Shown here: positions 38,498 to 47,294 of the stretch, piece by piece | How positions within the stretch are numbered: the first letter of the stretch is position 1 | Layout: every line of letters starts with the position of its first letter | Source of the DNA: Bacteroidota bacterium | GTDB lineage: Bacteria > Bacteroidota > Bacteroidia > NS11-12g > UBA955 | Length of the DNA: 64,000 bases | Reading direction: 5' to 3' | NCBI GenBank assembly: GCA_030834125.1 | Contig: JAURFW010000008.1 | Span: 28,459-92,458, forward strand | Position numbers and translations under genes: made by a program | Notes under the pieces: generated by a model | What the model saw: the letters and a program-made list of their open reading frames with translations, nothing else | What the model was told of the DNA's origin: nothing | The model's database searches: none

Positions 38498-39631
38498 ATG
38501 ACGGAAAATAGAATTTACCTTGACAACGCGGCAACGACTCCTTTAGACAATAACGTTATTGAAACAATGTACGCAGTGATGAAAGATCACTTCGGAAATC
38601 CAAGTTCTACACATGCCCATGGCAGAAAAGTTAAGAGTATCATTGAAGAGTGTAGAGGTAATATTTCTAAAATATTAAATTGTAAGCCCTCTGAAATTTT
38701 CTTTACATCAAGTGGCACTGAAGCAGATAATTTAGCATTGCGAGGTTCCGTTAATCAGTTAGGGATAAAAACAATTATAACTTCACCCATTGAACACCAT
38801 GCTGTTTTACATACTGCAGAAGAATTGCATAAAAACGGTTTGGTTGAATTAAAACTAGTGAACATAACTCCTCAAGGATATGTTGATACCAATCACCTCA
38901 ATGAATTACTCTCAGAGTCTGAAAATTGTTTAGTTAGTCTTATGCACGCCAATAATGAAATTGGTAATATGATTGATATTGATGAGATTGGCAGCATCTG
39001 CAGGAAATATAACGCTTATTTTCATTGCGACACGGTTCAAACCATGGGGAATTTTCATTTCGACTTGAGTAAAAACTTAGTTGACTTCATTTGTGGTGCT
39101 GCGCATAAATTTAATGGTCCAAAGGGCGTTGGATTTATATATATAAACAAGGAAGCTAAAATTAGTCCATTAATTACGGGTGGGGCACAAGAAAGAGAAA
39201 TGCGTGGTGGTACTGAAAATGTATACGGAATTGCCGGAATGACCAAAGCTCTGGAATTATCGTATTCAACACTCGAAGTAAAAACGAAAAATTTTAAATC
39301 GTTAAAAACAAAAATGATGGATCGACTAAAGAATGAATTCACTGATATTCAATTTAACGGAGATCCGGAGGGGAATAGTCTGTACACCGTATTAAGCGTA
39401 TCATTCCCACAATCTGAAATGGGAAGCTTATTGTTGTTCAATTTAGATTTAAAAGGAATTTCTGCATCAGGAGGCAGTGCATGCTCCTCAGGAGCCGTTG
39501 GAGGTAGCCATGTAATACAACAAATTGCCCCAAATACAAATAGAACTACTGTTAGATTTAGTTTTGGAAAGTATAATACTGAAGCAGATATTGACAGAAC
39601 AGTAGAAACTTTAAAAGAATGGTACTCATAA
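38498..39631 (+). CDS. iscS: Cysteine desulfurase (IscS/NifS-like)
   Basis: This 377-residue PLP enzyme takes sulfur from cysteine for Fe-S clusters or tRNA thiolation. 'IYLDNAATTPLDNNV' opens the protein, 'GAAHKFNGPKGVGFIYI' contains the PLP-binding Lys, and 'GGSACSSGAVGGSHV' contains the catalytic Cys on its loop. It is the class I (NifS/IscS) type. No iscU or isc regulator is adjacent, so its sulfur acceptor cannot be read from context. Confidence 0.9.
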   Translation: MTENRIYLDNAATTPLDNNVIETMYAVMKDHFGNPSSTHAHGRKVKSIIEECRGNISKILNCKPSEIFFTSSGTEADNLALRGSVNQLGIKTIITSPIEHHAVLHTAEELHKNGLVELKLVNITPQGYVDTNHLNELLSESENCLVSLMHANNEIGNMIDIDEIGSICRKYNAYFHCDTVQTMGNFHFDLSKNLVDFICGAAHKFNGPKGVGFIYINKEAKISPLITGGAQEREMRGGTENVYGIAGMTKALELSYSTLEVKTKNFKSLKTKMMDRLKNEFTDIQFNGDPEGNSLYTVLSVSFPQSEMGSLLLFNLDLKGISASGGSACSSGAVGGSHVIQQIAPNTNRTTVRFSFGKYNTEADIDRTVETLKEWYS

Positions 39632-39640
39632 TTTCCTGAT

Positions 39641-40063
39641 ATGGCATTATTGTATATTACTCGCAAGGAGCACTTTAATGCAGCCCATCAACTTTGGGAT
39701 TCCAACTTAACAGAAGAAGAGAACTTTGAGATGTTTGGTAAATGTGCTAATCCAAACTTCCACGGACATAATTTTGATTTATTTGTTTGTGTTAAAGGCG
39801 AACCCGATAAAAATACGGGCTTGGTAATGGATTTAAAAATATTGAAAAAAATCATTAGGGAACAAGTTACGGATGAGCTGGATCATCAAAATATGAATCT
39901 AGATGTATCTTGGCTCAAAGGCCAGATGCCATCTATTGAAAATATATCCATAGCCATATGGAAAAGGATTGCACCTTACCTACCTGTGGGAGTAAAATTA
40001 CACAAAATTACCCTTTGGGAAACTCAGAATAACTTTGTGGAATTCTTTGGAGAAGGATTATAA
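39641..40063 (+). CDS. 6-pyruvoyl-tetrahydropterin synthase / QueD-family enzyme
   Basis: This 140-residue enzyme acts on dihydroneopterin triphosphate. Zinc ligands lie in 'HFNAAHQLW' and 'NFHGHNF', the catalytic Cys in 'MFGKCANPN' and the other conserved pair in 'LDHQNMN'. The context 'GLVMDLKILKK', 'SIENISIAIWKRI' and 'LPVGVKLHKITLWET' closely follows the animal PTPS pattern rather than short bacterial QueD proteins. It could therefore serve tetrahydrobiopterin-like pterin synthesis or queuosine. Its end overlaps the DUF4293 gene by 6 nt tail to tail. Confidence 0.85.
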   Translation: MALLYITRKEHFNAAHQLWDSNLTEEENFEMFGKCANPNFHGHNFDLFVCVKGEPDKNTGLVMDLKILKKIIREQVTDELDHQNMNLDVSWLKGQMPSIENISIAIWKRIAPYLPVGVKLHKITLWETQNNFVEFFGEGL

Positions 40064-40540
40064 TTTTTTAATCCCTTTTTTACGAATTGAGTTGATAAAC
40101 CCAAGTAATGCAAACAGCAATACACAAATTAGCCAAATTAGGTTTATATTGATCAAATAATTATTTACTGAATCACCTAAACTAGATTTTACATTCAATA
40201 GATCAACCACCCAAAAAATAATTGAGGTCACTATTAATAAGAACGTTAGAAGAATAAAGAAATCTTGATTTTTTAAATTTCTTGCATACAATATAGCAAC
40301 AATCGAACTTATTGCAGCGGCTATAAATAAACTCAAATGATAAAAATTTACTACATCTAACGGAGGGTTTTGATTAACCGAAAAGGAAGAGATTTTTCTC
40401 CAATATTGCAATTCCAGATGACCAATGGAATTTGGAGATACCTGAATTTCAAATTCTGCGACTATTGGATTATGGAAAATCAATAAAAACAATGTTGCAA
40501 AAGTCAAAAACATGTATAAAATCTGAGATCTACTAATCAT
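40058..40540 (-). CDS. DUF4293 family membrane protein
   Basis: This 160-residue protein has four predicted membrane helices (about 8-25, 67-86, 94-113, 129-148). The start 'MISRSQILYMFLTF' and overall layout match DUF4293, a Bacteroidota-specific family of unknown function. It overlaps the histidine kinase gene by 8 nt and ends the recR operon. Confidence 0.7.
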   Translation of the reverse strand: MISRSQILYMFLTFATLFLLIFHNPIVAEFEIQVSPNSIGHLELQYWRKISSFSVNQNPPLDVVNFYHLSLFIAAAISSIVAILYARNLKNQDFFILLTFLLIVTSIIFWVVDLLNVKSSLGDSVNNYLININLIWLICVLLFALLGFINSIRKKGIKKL

Positions 40541-41714
40541 AATGATGGCTTTGATTTAGTATTATCCTGATAGTTGTTCTTAGATTTGGTCTACTTTCCT
40601 TCACAAAAATTTGGCCTTTATGATAATCTTCTATAATCCTTTTTGCCAAAGACAAACCCAAACCCCACCCCCGCTTTTTTGAAGTAAAGCCAGGCTTAAA
40701 AATATCTTTCATTTGATTACGAGGGATTCCCTTACCCGTATCACTTATATCAATATAAATTTTACCTGGAATAGTATGCATTTTACACTGGATTGACCCT
40801 TCTCCATCCATAGCATCTACGCTATTTTTCACAAGGTTTTCTATCACCCAATTTAGCAGATTCTCATTTACAAATGCAAAAATTTCTTTATTTGGTAAAT
40901 CCCAACTAAGATCTATTCTTGAACTTATTCTATTCTTCATATATTGGAGCGAGCGCTCCACAATTTCAGACATTGCTGATGATTCAAATATAGGTTCAGA
41001 CCCAATCTTTGAAAATCTCTCCGTAATAATCTTCAATCGATCTAAATCTTTACGCATTTCTTCACCAGCATTTTCAGGAATAATATTATTGTCAATACAT
41101 TCAACCCAACCCATCAAACTTGAAATTGGAGTACCCAGCTGATGTGCTGTTTCCTTCGCAAGCCCCACCCAAACCTGGTTCTGTTCACTTCTAGTTGAGT
41201 ATGAAAATGCGAAATAACTAACTAGTACAAAAAGTGCCACAATGGATAATACAACCAATGGATAATACTCTAATTGCTTCAATACTGAACTTTTTCCGAA
41301 ATACACCTTGTAAGTTGTTGTTTCATCAATAGGAATATCAATTGGCTTATTTTCAAGACTAAATTCTTCGATGTATTCAAGAAGATCTTCTCTACTCGGT
41401 TTTTTTGTTTCTTCACCTAAGTTTACATATTGTATAATTCTTCCTCTTTCAGAAACAAGAATTGCCGGAATTGTCTCATTGGCTTGAACTATAGAAAGAT
41501 GAAAACCTAGGTCACCTTCCGAGTTGGGGTCCGATAAAATCCTTTCTGCATCAGCCCAAATGCTCATTTTCTTGGATTCTTCAGCAGCTATTTTATTTAC
41601 TAATCTTTGGGATAATAAAAGAGTGATAATACTTATGAGAATTGCAAAAAGGAACAAAATAATTTTTATAAATTTTCGCAATTCATATGCGTTTATTTTG
41701 TTACTCTGATTCAT
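40533..41714 (-). CDS. Membrane-bound sensor histidine kinase
   Basis: This 393-residue kinase has two membrane helices (about 17-36 and 152-171) around a 115-residue periplasmic sensor region. The H-box is 'AKETAHQLGTPISSLMGWVE' with phospho-acceptor His191; the N box 'NLLNWVIENLVKNSVDAM', 'DTGKGIP', and 'KRGWGLGLSLAKRI' form the ATPase domain. No response regulator is adjacent, so it is an orphan kinase by position. It overlaps both neighbours and is co-transcribed with recR and the glycosyltransferase. Confidence 0.92.
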   Translation of the reverse strand: MNQSNKINAYELRKFIKIILFLFAILISIITLLLSQRLVNKIAAEESKKMSIWADAERILSDPNSEGDLGFHLSIVQANETIPAILVSERGRIIQYVNLGEETKKPSREDLLEYIEEFSLENKPIDIPIDETTTYKVYFGKSSVLKQLEYYPLVVLSIVALFVLVSYFAFSYSTRSEQNQVWVGLAKETAHQLGTPISSLMGWVECIDNNIIPENAGEEMRKDLDRLKIITERFSKIGSEPIFESSAMSEIVERSLQYMKNRISSRIDLSWDLPNKEIFAFVNENLLNWVIENLVKNSVDAMDGEGSIQCKMHTIPGKIYIDISDTGKGIPRNQMKDIFKPGFTSKKRGWGLGLSLAKRIIEDYHKGQIFVKESRPNLRTTIRIILNQSHHYD

Positions 41715-43663
41715 TACTTACCCTTGATATATTGGTACAATATATAAATATCTTTATTTACCTCAAATTCTCTTGCGTAAAGAAAGTTTACATCCCCTTC
41801 AAATAAAGTATCGGTCCAATTAGCACTGGGTGTAATTATACCTGATTTCATTTTTGGTAGATGTTCAGACGATTTCAATCCATGATAGCTGATCCATGTT
41901 TTTCCACCTAAAAATACCAAAATACTGTTACTCAATAGATGACGCATTCTTGTATTTATCAGAGAAATAATTAGTGTAAGAGGCAAAAGCATCCACAACA
42001 TCAAACAAAAAATAATATCAAATACTCTTTTTCTTCTTTGATTATATTTTTCTGCAATATTGTATTGTACATCCATCGTAAACAACTCACCAGGCTGATT
42101 TTTTGAATCCGAACCAATAATGAATTCACTAGTTGAAGGAGCAATTTTAACTTGAACCGGCATTTCGGAAAATTCAGACATCTTTTTCATTATAAGAGAT
42201 GCCGGAACATCCCGAGAACTGAAAATTACTAGGTTGGCCGAATATATTTCCACGAGCTCCATAAGTTGATGCAATCCACCAATACAACCATCTCCCTTCT
42301 CATCTGCTGGGTAAACTTTTCCCAATAATGTGTGTTTAATGCCAGTACTTATTAGTAAATTATTTATTCTATCGCATTCTCCATCTGACCCAACCAAAAG
42401 AACCCTCCTTTTAGTTAACGAATTAAATGAAAAGCGAGAATATCCGATTTTACCTATAAAATATCGAAATAAAAGTGTTCCTCCTATGGCCCAGGCCGAA
42501 CCTAATGCCAAAATCGCTCGGGAAAATTGCCAATCCTTGGGAAAGAATGCAAAAGCAGCAAATAATATGACTGTGCCTACTAACGCGCCTCTAAAGAGTC
42601 TAAATGGCAAGAATGGCTTATCATAAGCACCAGAAAGAAATGAAGAAATTATTACTAAAGCCGTATAGAATGGTATATGGAAATAGTAATAATCCGGGGG
42701 ATAGAAATGTGGTACAAACTTGTGATATAATTCCCAATATCTAGCAATTCCAAAATAACCTACATAAATCAAGATGAAATCTAACAGTGGTTCCCAAAAT
42801 CTCGATGCACCCCTAAAAGCAATTGCCAAACCTGCTCTTAAGTATATGGCTATTCGAATCAAAAAAGTAAACCATCCTGCCATACGACTTGAATAATGTT
42901 TTTGAGCAAACAGAATCATGGCATTATAGAAAACCTTTACATAGTTTACTGATTTCTTTTTTGTACTCTCTCCTTTATAATGAATTATCGTTGTTTCTGG
43001 AAAATAAACATTTTTATAACCTGCCTTAATTATACGGTAAGACAAATCAATATCTTCTCCGTACATAAAAAATGCCTCATCAAGTAATCCAACCTCTTTC
43101 AATACAGAACTTCGCATCATCATAAAAGCACCTGCCAGAACCTCAATCTCATGCGTTTCATTTTCAGAAAGGTACTTCATGTGATAACGGCCAAATTTTC
43201 TTGAATTCGAAAATATGCTTGCCAACCCCGTCATCTTAAAAAATGCAACAGCCGGAGTAGGTAATCCCCTCTTACTTTCAGGTAAAAAATTACCTTTTCC
43301 GTCTATCATCCTAACACCTAAACCACCAACATCGGAATGCTGATCCAAATAATACAAGCACTTTTCCAACGAATCATCTTGTAAAACTGTATCTGGATTT
43401 AGCAACAGAATATATTCAGAATTACTTTTTACAATTGCCTGATTATTTGCACGTGAAAAACCTACATTTTCTTTATTTTCGATAGTCTGAACCCATGGGA
43501 ATTTATTTTTTACCATTTCCATGCTACCATCTACCGAATTATTATCAACTACCCAAACCTCGACATCTAAGTTTTTAATTGCAAGATCTACCGAGTTCAG
43601 CACTTGTTCCAGAAAGTGACGTACATTATAGTTTACGATAACAATGGATAGTTTATGCATCAA
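41714..43663 (-). CDS. GT2 glycosyltransferase fused to a polyprenyl glycosylphosphotransferase-like membrane region
   Basis: This 649-residue protein has two parts. Residues 1-250 form a GT2 rhamnosyltransferase-like domain ('SIVIVNYNVRHFLEQVLNSV', 'VVDNNSVDGS', 'LLLNPDTVLQDDSLE', 'FMYGEDIDLSYRI'). Residues about 265-400 hold several membrane helices, followed by a Rossmann-like CoA_binding_3 segment ('RRVLLVGSDGECDRINNLL'). The C-terminal 'NQRRKRVFDIIFCLMLWMLLPLTLII' is the start of a bacterial sugar transferase domain, but the usual RxGxxGxxFxxxKFRSM active-site block is missing, so that part is probably inactive. It is in an operon with recR. The product is likely a surface glycan. Confidence 0.8.
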   Translation of the reverse strand: MMHKLSIVIVNYNVRHFLEQVLNSVDLAIKNLDVEVWVVDNNSVDGSMEMVKNKFPWVQTIENKENVGFSRANNQAIVKSNSEYILLLNPDTVLQDDSLEKCLYYLDQHSDVGGLGVRMIDGKGNFLPESKRGLPTPAVAFFKMTGLASIFSNSRKFGRYHMKYLSENETHEIEVLAGAFMMMRSSVLKEVGLLDEAFFMYGEDIDLSYRIIKAGYKNVYFPETTIIHYKGESTKKKSVNYVKVFYNAMILFAQKHYSSRMAGWFTFLIRIAIYLRAGLAIAFRGASRFWEPLLDFILIYVGYFGIARYWELYHKFVPHFYPPDYYYFHIPFYTALVIISSFLSGAYDKPFLPFRLFRGALVGTVILFAAFAFFPKDWQFSRAILALGSAWAIGGTLLFRYFIGKIGYSRFSFNSLTKRRVLLVGSDGECDRINNLLISTGIKHTLLGKVYPADEKGDGCIGGLHQLMELVEIYSANLVIFSSRDVPASLIMKKMSEFSEMPVQVKIAPSTSEFIIGSDSKNQPGELFTMDVQYNIAEKYNQRRKRVFDIIFCLMLWMLLPLTLIISLINTRMRHLLSNSILVFLGGKTWISYHGLKSSEHLPKMKSGIITPSANWTDTLFEGDVNFLYAREFEVNKDIYILYQYIKGK

Positions 43664-44268
43664 GAGGTAGTATAAGTGGTTCTTTGTAGCAAACTTCTGC
43701 CCAAGGTAATTTCATCTATATACTCCAATTCGCCTCCTATGGAAATACCCCGAGCAATACAACTTATTTTAACGTTTAATGGTTCGAGTTTCTTGCCTAA
43801 ATAATACATTGTGGTATCACCTTCTACCGTAGCACTTAGAGCAAAAATTACTTCTTCAGGCTTTTCTTCTGAAACTCTTTGTACTAATGATTCAATGTTT
43901 AAATCGTTAGGACCAACACCATCCATTGGAGAGATCAAACCTCCCAGCACATGGTAGAGCCCCTTATATTGGCCTGTACCTTCAAGTGCCATAAGGTCGC
44001 TAAAATCTTCAATCACACAAATCTGTTTTTCCGTCCTGTTCGGACTGCTACAGATTCCACAAATTTTATTATCACTAACCGTTCCACATTTATTACAAAA
44101 TTGAAGCTCCGTTTTTAGTTTTATCAAGGATTCTGCCATTGATCCCACCTCTGATTCTGGCCTTTTCATTAAATACATCACTAATCTCAAAGCAGTCCTC
44201 CTTCCTATGCCAGGAAAGCCCGAAAGTGCATCTACTGCTTTTTCAACAATTTGAGATGTAAATTGCAT
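43660..44268 (-). CDS. recR: Recombination mediator protein RecR
   Basis: This 202-residue protein loads RecA with RecF/RecO. It has the helix-hairpin-helix 'DALSGFPGIGRRTALRLVMYL', the zinc finger 'CNKCGTVSDNKICGICSSPNR', and the Toprim 'ICVIEDFSDLMALEGTGQYKGLYHVLGG'. All are intact. It leads a four-gene operon (4-nt overlap with the glycosyltransferase). Confidence 0.97.
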   Translation of the reverse strand: MQFTSQIVEKAVDALSGFPGIGRRTALRLVMYLMKRPESEVGSMAESLIKLKTELQFCNKCGTVSDNKICGICSSPNRTEKQICVIEDFSDLMALEGTGQYKGLYHVLGGLISPMDGVGPNDLNIESLVQRVSEEKPEEVIFALSATVEGDTTMYYLGKKLEPLNVKISCIARGISIGGELEYIDEITLGRSLLQRTTYTTS

Positions 44269-44273
44269 AGTTG

Positions 44274-44281
44274 CGAAAATA
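44274..44281 (-). promoter_or_regulatory. recR -7-like element (TATTTTCG)
   Basis: TATTTTCG, one mismatch (TTCG), ends 5 nt before the recR ATG on the minus strand. Confidence 0.35.
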
Positions 44282-44325
44282 AGGTAAACAAAAGGGATTT
44301 AACGGAATTTTCCGCAAATTCCGAG

Positions 44326-44333
44326 TAACTTTG
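44326..44333 (+). promoter_or_regulatory. panD promoter -7 element (TAACTTTG)
   Basis: A perfect TAnnTTTG ends 6 nt before ATG 44340. The TTG used as start in the ORF track lies inside this element, which excludes it as the start codon. Confidence 0.55.
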
Positions 44334-44339
44334 TACTGT

Positions 44340-44687
44340 ATGTTGATTGAAGTACTTCAAGCAAAAATCCACAATGTTCGAATAACTCAAACCGAACTGA
44401 ACTACACCGGCAGTATTACTATGGATATGGACCTGGTAGATGAAGCGGGTATGATTCCAAACCAAAAAGTATTAATAGTTAATAATAATAACGGTGAGCG
44501 ATTTGAAACTTACATTATTGAAGGCGAACGTGGAACCGGTATTATAGGCTTAAATGGAGCCGCGGCAAGAAAAGGTCAAGTAGGTGATGAATTAATAATT
44601 ATGTCTTTTGCACAATTAGAGAACGAAAGAGCAAAAGCCTACAAACCAAAGAATATCTTCCCTGATAGAAATAATAAAATTATTTAA
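44340..44687 (+). CDS. panD: Aspartate 1-decarboxylase
   Basis: This 115-residue pyruvoyl enzyme makes beta-alanine for pantothenate and CoA. 'MLIEVLQAKIHNVRITQTEL' is the conserved N-terminus, and self-cleavage would occur at Gly-Ser in 'NYTGSITMD' to form the pyruvoyl group; 'GLNGAAARKGQVGDELIIMSF' completes the fold. I start at ATG 44340, not TTG 44331, because the family begins here and the TTG is within the -7 element. The flippase gene follows after 3 nt. Confidence 0.95.
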   Translation: MLIEVLQAKIHNVRITQTELNYTGSITMDMDLVDEAGMIPNQKVLIVNNNNGERFETYIIEGERGTGIIGLNGAAARKGQVGDELIIMSFAQLENERAKAYKPKNIFPDRNNKII

Positions 44688-44690
44688 TTC

Positions 44691-45695
44691 ATGTCGAAAA
44701 GCCTCTCGCTCAAATCTATTCTCAAATCAAAAGTGATAATGGTTATTTTAGCTGTTATTGTTTTTGGTTATATCGTAATAAGTACAGATTGGACTAAGAC
44801 TTGGACGGCTGTAAAACATGCAAATTATACATTCATACTCTTTGGATCTTTGATAATGGCTGGAAGCCATTATCTCCGGGGATGGCGTTGGACAATGCTC
44901 ACAGATGCTGCAGGTTATAAAGTTAATCCCAGAAGAGCTTTTTATTCGGTAATGACAGGCTATCTAGTTAATGTAGCCACATCACGCGGCGGTGAAGTAG
45001 TGCGGTGTGCAGTAACCTCAAAAAGTGATAAGGTCCCAACAGAAACTCTATTAGGAACTGTTATTACTGAGCGAATTATTGATTTAATTGTGATGGTCTT
45101 AATGGCTTTTCTCTGTATGGTAGTTCAGTTTGATTATTTATGGGATTTTGCCTTAGAATATATTTTTTTACCCATTTCAAAAAATTGGTTTTTTATTGTT
45201 TCAGGCTTGTTAGGGGTATTCGCCCTTTTCTATTTCTGGCGGAAATTCAGTAAAAAATCTGAGGGTAAACCAGGATTACTACAAAGAATTAATGAAGGTC
45301 TATCGAGTGTTTTCAAAATACATAATAAAAGTAAGTTTATTACGCTTTCAATTTGTATTTGGTTTGGATATTGGTTCAGCATGTACTTTCAATTACAAGC
45401 ACTTGACTTAACCAGTCACTTTAATTTAGGAAATGCTTTAGCGATCTTACTTTTTTCATCTTTAGGAATAATAATTCCCGTTCCTACAGGAGCAGGAGTA
45501 TGGTATTCAATCGCTTATGGAATGACCTTGGTTTTTGGTTTCCCTGAATCAGATTCACAAACCTTTGGATTCTTCACTTGGTCATTTTCTAATTTATTTC
45601 ATGTTACATTAGGGGCAATTTTCTACGGATTGCTTTTATTTGAAATGCCCAAAAAAAATGAGAACCCATCAGATTCAGAAGAAAATTTGGGATAG
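44691..45695 (+). CDS. YbhN/UPF0104-type membrane protein (lysylphosphatidylglycerol synthase TM-like)
   Basis: This 334-residue polytopic membrane protein has about eight helices. 'HYLRGWRWTMLTDAAGY', 'MTGYLVNVATSRGGEVVRC', 'TVITERIIDLIVM' and 'PVPTGAGVWYSIAYGM' are the conserved blocks of the LPG_synthase_TM family, whose members act as lipid flippases or glycolipid-associated proteins. It lacks the catalytic MprF domain. Its gene overlaps rfaE2 by 38 nt. Confidence 0.85.
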   Translation: MSKSLSLKSILKSKVIMVILAVIVFGYIVISTDWTKTWTAVKHANYTFILFGSLIMAGSHYLRGWRWTMLTDAAGYKVNPRRAFYSVMTGYLVNVATSRGGEVVRCAVTSKSDKVPTETLLGTVITERIIDLIVMVLMAFLCMVVQFDYLWDFALEYIFLPISKNWFFIVSGLLGVFALFYFWRKFSKKSEGKPGLLQRINEGLSSVFKIHNKSKFITLSICIWFGYWFSMYFQLQALDLTSHFNLGNALAILLFSSLGIIIPVPTGAGVWYSIAYGMTLVFGFPESDSQTFGFFTWSFSNLFHVTLGAIFYGLLLFEMPKKNENPSDSEENLG

Positions 45696-46152
45696 AAATG
45701 AACTATCACAAAAAGTTCAAACTATTCCAACAAATCAACAAATTGTATTTACAAATGGATGCTTTGACATCATACACGCAGGTCACATTGACTACCTTGA
45801 GAAAGCAGCGCAACTAGGAGACTTCTTTATTGTTGCAATTAATAGCGATGATTCTGTAAGAAGATTAGAGAAATCACCTGCAAGGCCATTACAATCTGAA
45901 TATTCAAGAACTCGAGTAATGGCAAGTTTTTCCTTTGTGGATGCAGTGGTGATATTTGATGAAGATACTCCAAAACAGATAATCGAAACTATAACTCCAG
46001 ATATTTTGGTAAAAGGAGGTGATTACAAAATTCAAGATATTGTAGGGTATGAATGGGTAACCAAAAATGGTGGAACAGTTACAACTATTCCTTTTATAGA
46101 GGGTTATTCAACAACTGCTATTGAAAAGAAGATTCTCAATAGTAATAAATAA
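45658..46152 (+). CDS. rfaE2: D-glycero-beta-D-manno-heptose 1-phosphate adenylyltransferase
   Basis: This 164-residue nucleotidyltransferase makes ADP-heptose precursor for LPS. 'VFTNGCFDIIHAGHIDYLEKA' holds the HxGH motif, 'INSDDSVRRLE' and 'VKGGDYKIQDIVGYEWV' are typical of the HldE C-terminal/RfaE2 domain. It is a stand-alone domain without the kinase half. I choose ATG 45658 over the track's TTG 45640; this still overlaps the flippase gene by 38 nt. Confidence 0.9.
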   Translation: MRTHQIQKKIWDRNELSQKVQTIPTNQQIVFTNGCFDIIHAGHIDYLEKAAQLGDFFIVAINSDDSVRRLEKSPARPLQSEYSRTRVMASFSFVDAVVIFDEDTPKQIIETITPDILVKGGDYKIQDIVGYEWVTKNGGTVTTIPFIEGYSTTAIEKKILNSNK

Positions 46153-47294
46153 TGATTTTAACTCCAACCGAAATAGCGGTACTTTCTATTGCAGTAATAC
46201 TCATTTTTTTTTACCATATTTATTGGCAAAAAGTTAATTCTCATTTTTTTACGGATAATTCTATTTTAAATAATGAAAACAATCTAAAGCTGACCTTTTT
46301 ATGCGCCTTCAGAAATGAAGAGAAACATTTAATAAACTTCCTTAAATGCATAAAATATACCAAAACCAGGCAAAATTGGAACTGGATTTTAATTAATGAT
46401 CACAGCTCTGATAATTCAATAAGGATAATTGAAGATTTCATCGATTCTAACTCAGATATAAATATTTCCGTAATTAGTCTTTCACCAAATATTTTTGGAA
46501 AAAAATCAGCCATTGACTTAGGAGTTAGAAAGGCTAATACAGATTGGATTTATTGCTTGGATGCCGATGTCTTGTTTACCGAATCTAATATTAATCAATT
46601 AATCAATGAAACTATAAAATCGAATGCTAAACTCGCATTTGGGTCAATTAAATATGAAGGAGGAACCTCTTTTATTGAAAATTATCAAATTATAGAAAAC
46701 ACAGCTTTAATAGCTTTGGGTCGATATCATTATTTCCATAATAACCCAACCGTGGGAAACGCAGCTAATATGTTGTTTCAAAAGAAATACTATTTAGAAT
46801 TAGAACCTTACAAAAATAATTTAAAGGTAATGGGAGGTGATGATATCTTCTTTATTGAAAAATCTTGGCAAAAAAAAGATCACAGTCTATATCTCAGCAA
46901 TAATTCAAATACCGCTTTTACCACTTATGTTTTAAAAAATTGGGGTGAACTAATATCTCAAAGAATCCGTTGGGCTCAAAAAACTAAATTTCAGTCAACC
47001 AAAAAAACGCAATTTTCGCAAATATATTTAGCGTTATTCTTTTTAATTTTTTGGGGGTTAATTATTCATTTTTGGGTCAATGGTGTATATGCCGTTTCCT
47101 TACTATTATTATCTTTTCAAGTTATTTCAAACCAAATATTTTTACAAGGTTTTCTTAAAAAATATAATCAAAAAGTATCTCCATTTCGCATTATTCAAGC
47201 CTCATTATTTCAACCATTTTTTATACTATTTATTGGATTTGCTCAGTTCTTTACCAAAGGAACTTGGAAAGATCGCTCTAATCCTAGCAATTAA
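46152..47294 (+). CDS. Membrane GT2 glycosyltransferase with QxxRW motif
   Basis: This 380-residue enzyme has an N-terminal membrane helix (about 8-26), a GT2 catalytic domain with 'LINDHSSDNS', the DxD-like 'CLDADVLF', 'GGDDIFF', and 'SQRIRWAQK', a QxxRW motif typical of processive glycan synthases, then two or more C-terminal helices. It probably extends an envelope polysaccharide. The A of its ATG is shared with the rfaE2 stop. Confidence 0.85.
   Translation: MILTPTEIAVLSIAVILIFFYHIYWQKVNSHFFTDNSILNNENNLKLTFLCAFRNEEKHLINFLKCIKYTKTRQNWNWILINDHSSDNSIRIIEDFIDSNSDINISVISLSPNIFGKKSAIDLGVRKANTDWIYCLDADVLFTESNINQLINETIKSNAKLAFGSIKYEGGTSFIENYQIIENTALIALGRYHYFHNNPTVGNAANMLFQKKYYLELEPYKNNLKVMGGDDIFFIEKSWQKKDHSLYLSNNSNTAFTTYVLKNWGELISQRIRWAQKTKFQSTKKTQFSQIYLALFFLIFWGLIIHFWVNGVYAVSLLLLSFQVISNQIFLQGFLKKYNQKVSPFRIIQASLFQPFFILFIGFAQFFTKGTWKDRSNPSN

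Noticed and set aside
44331-44339. TTG start for panD in the ORF track
   Set aside because: The TTG is the last part of the TAACTTTG promoter element; the family N-terminus begins at ATG 44340.
47080-47232. Upstream part of the lamin-tail ORF
   Set aside because: It is a shifted reading of the glycosyltransferase membrane helices; the signal peptide begins later.
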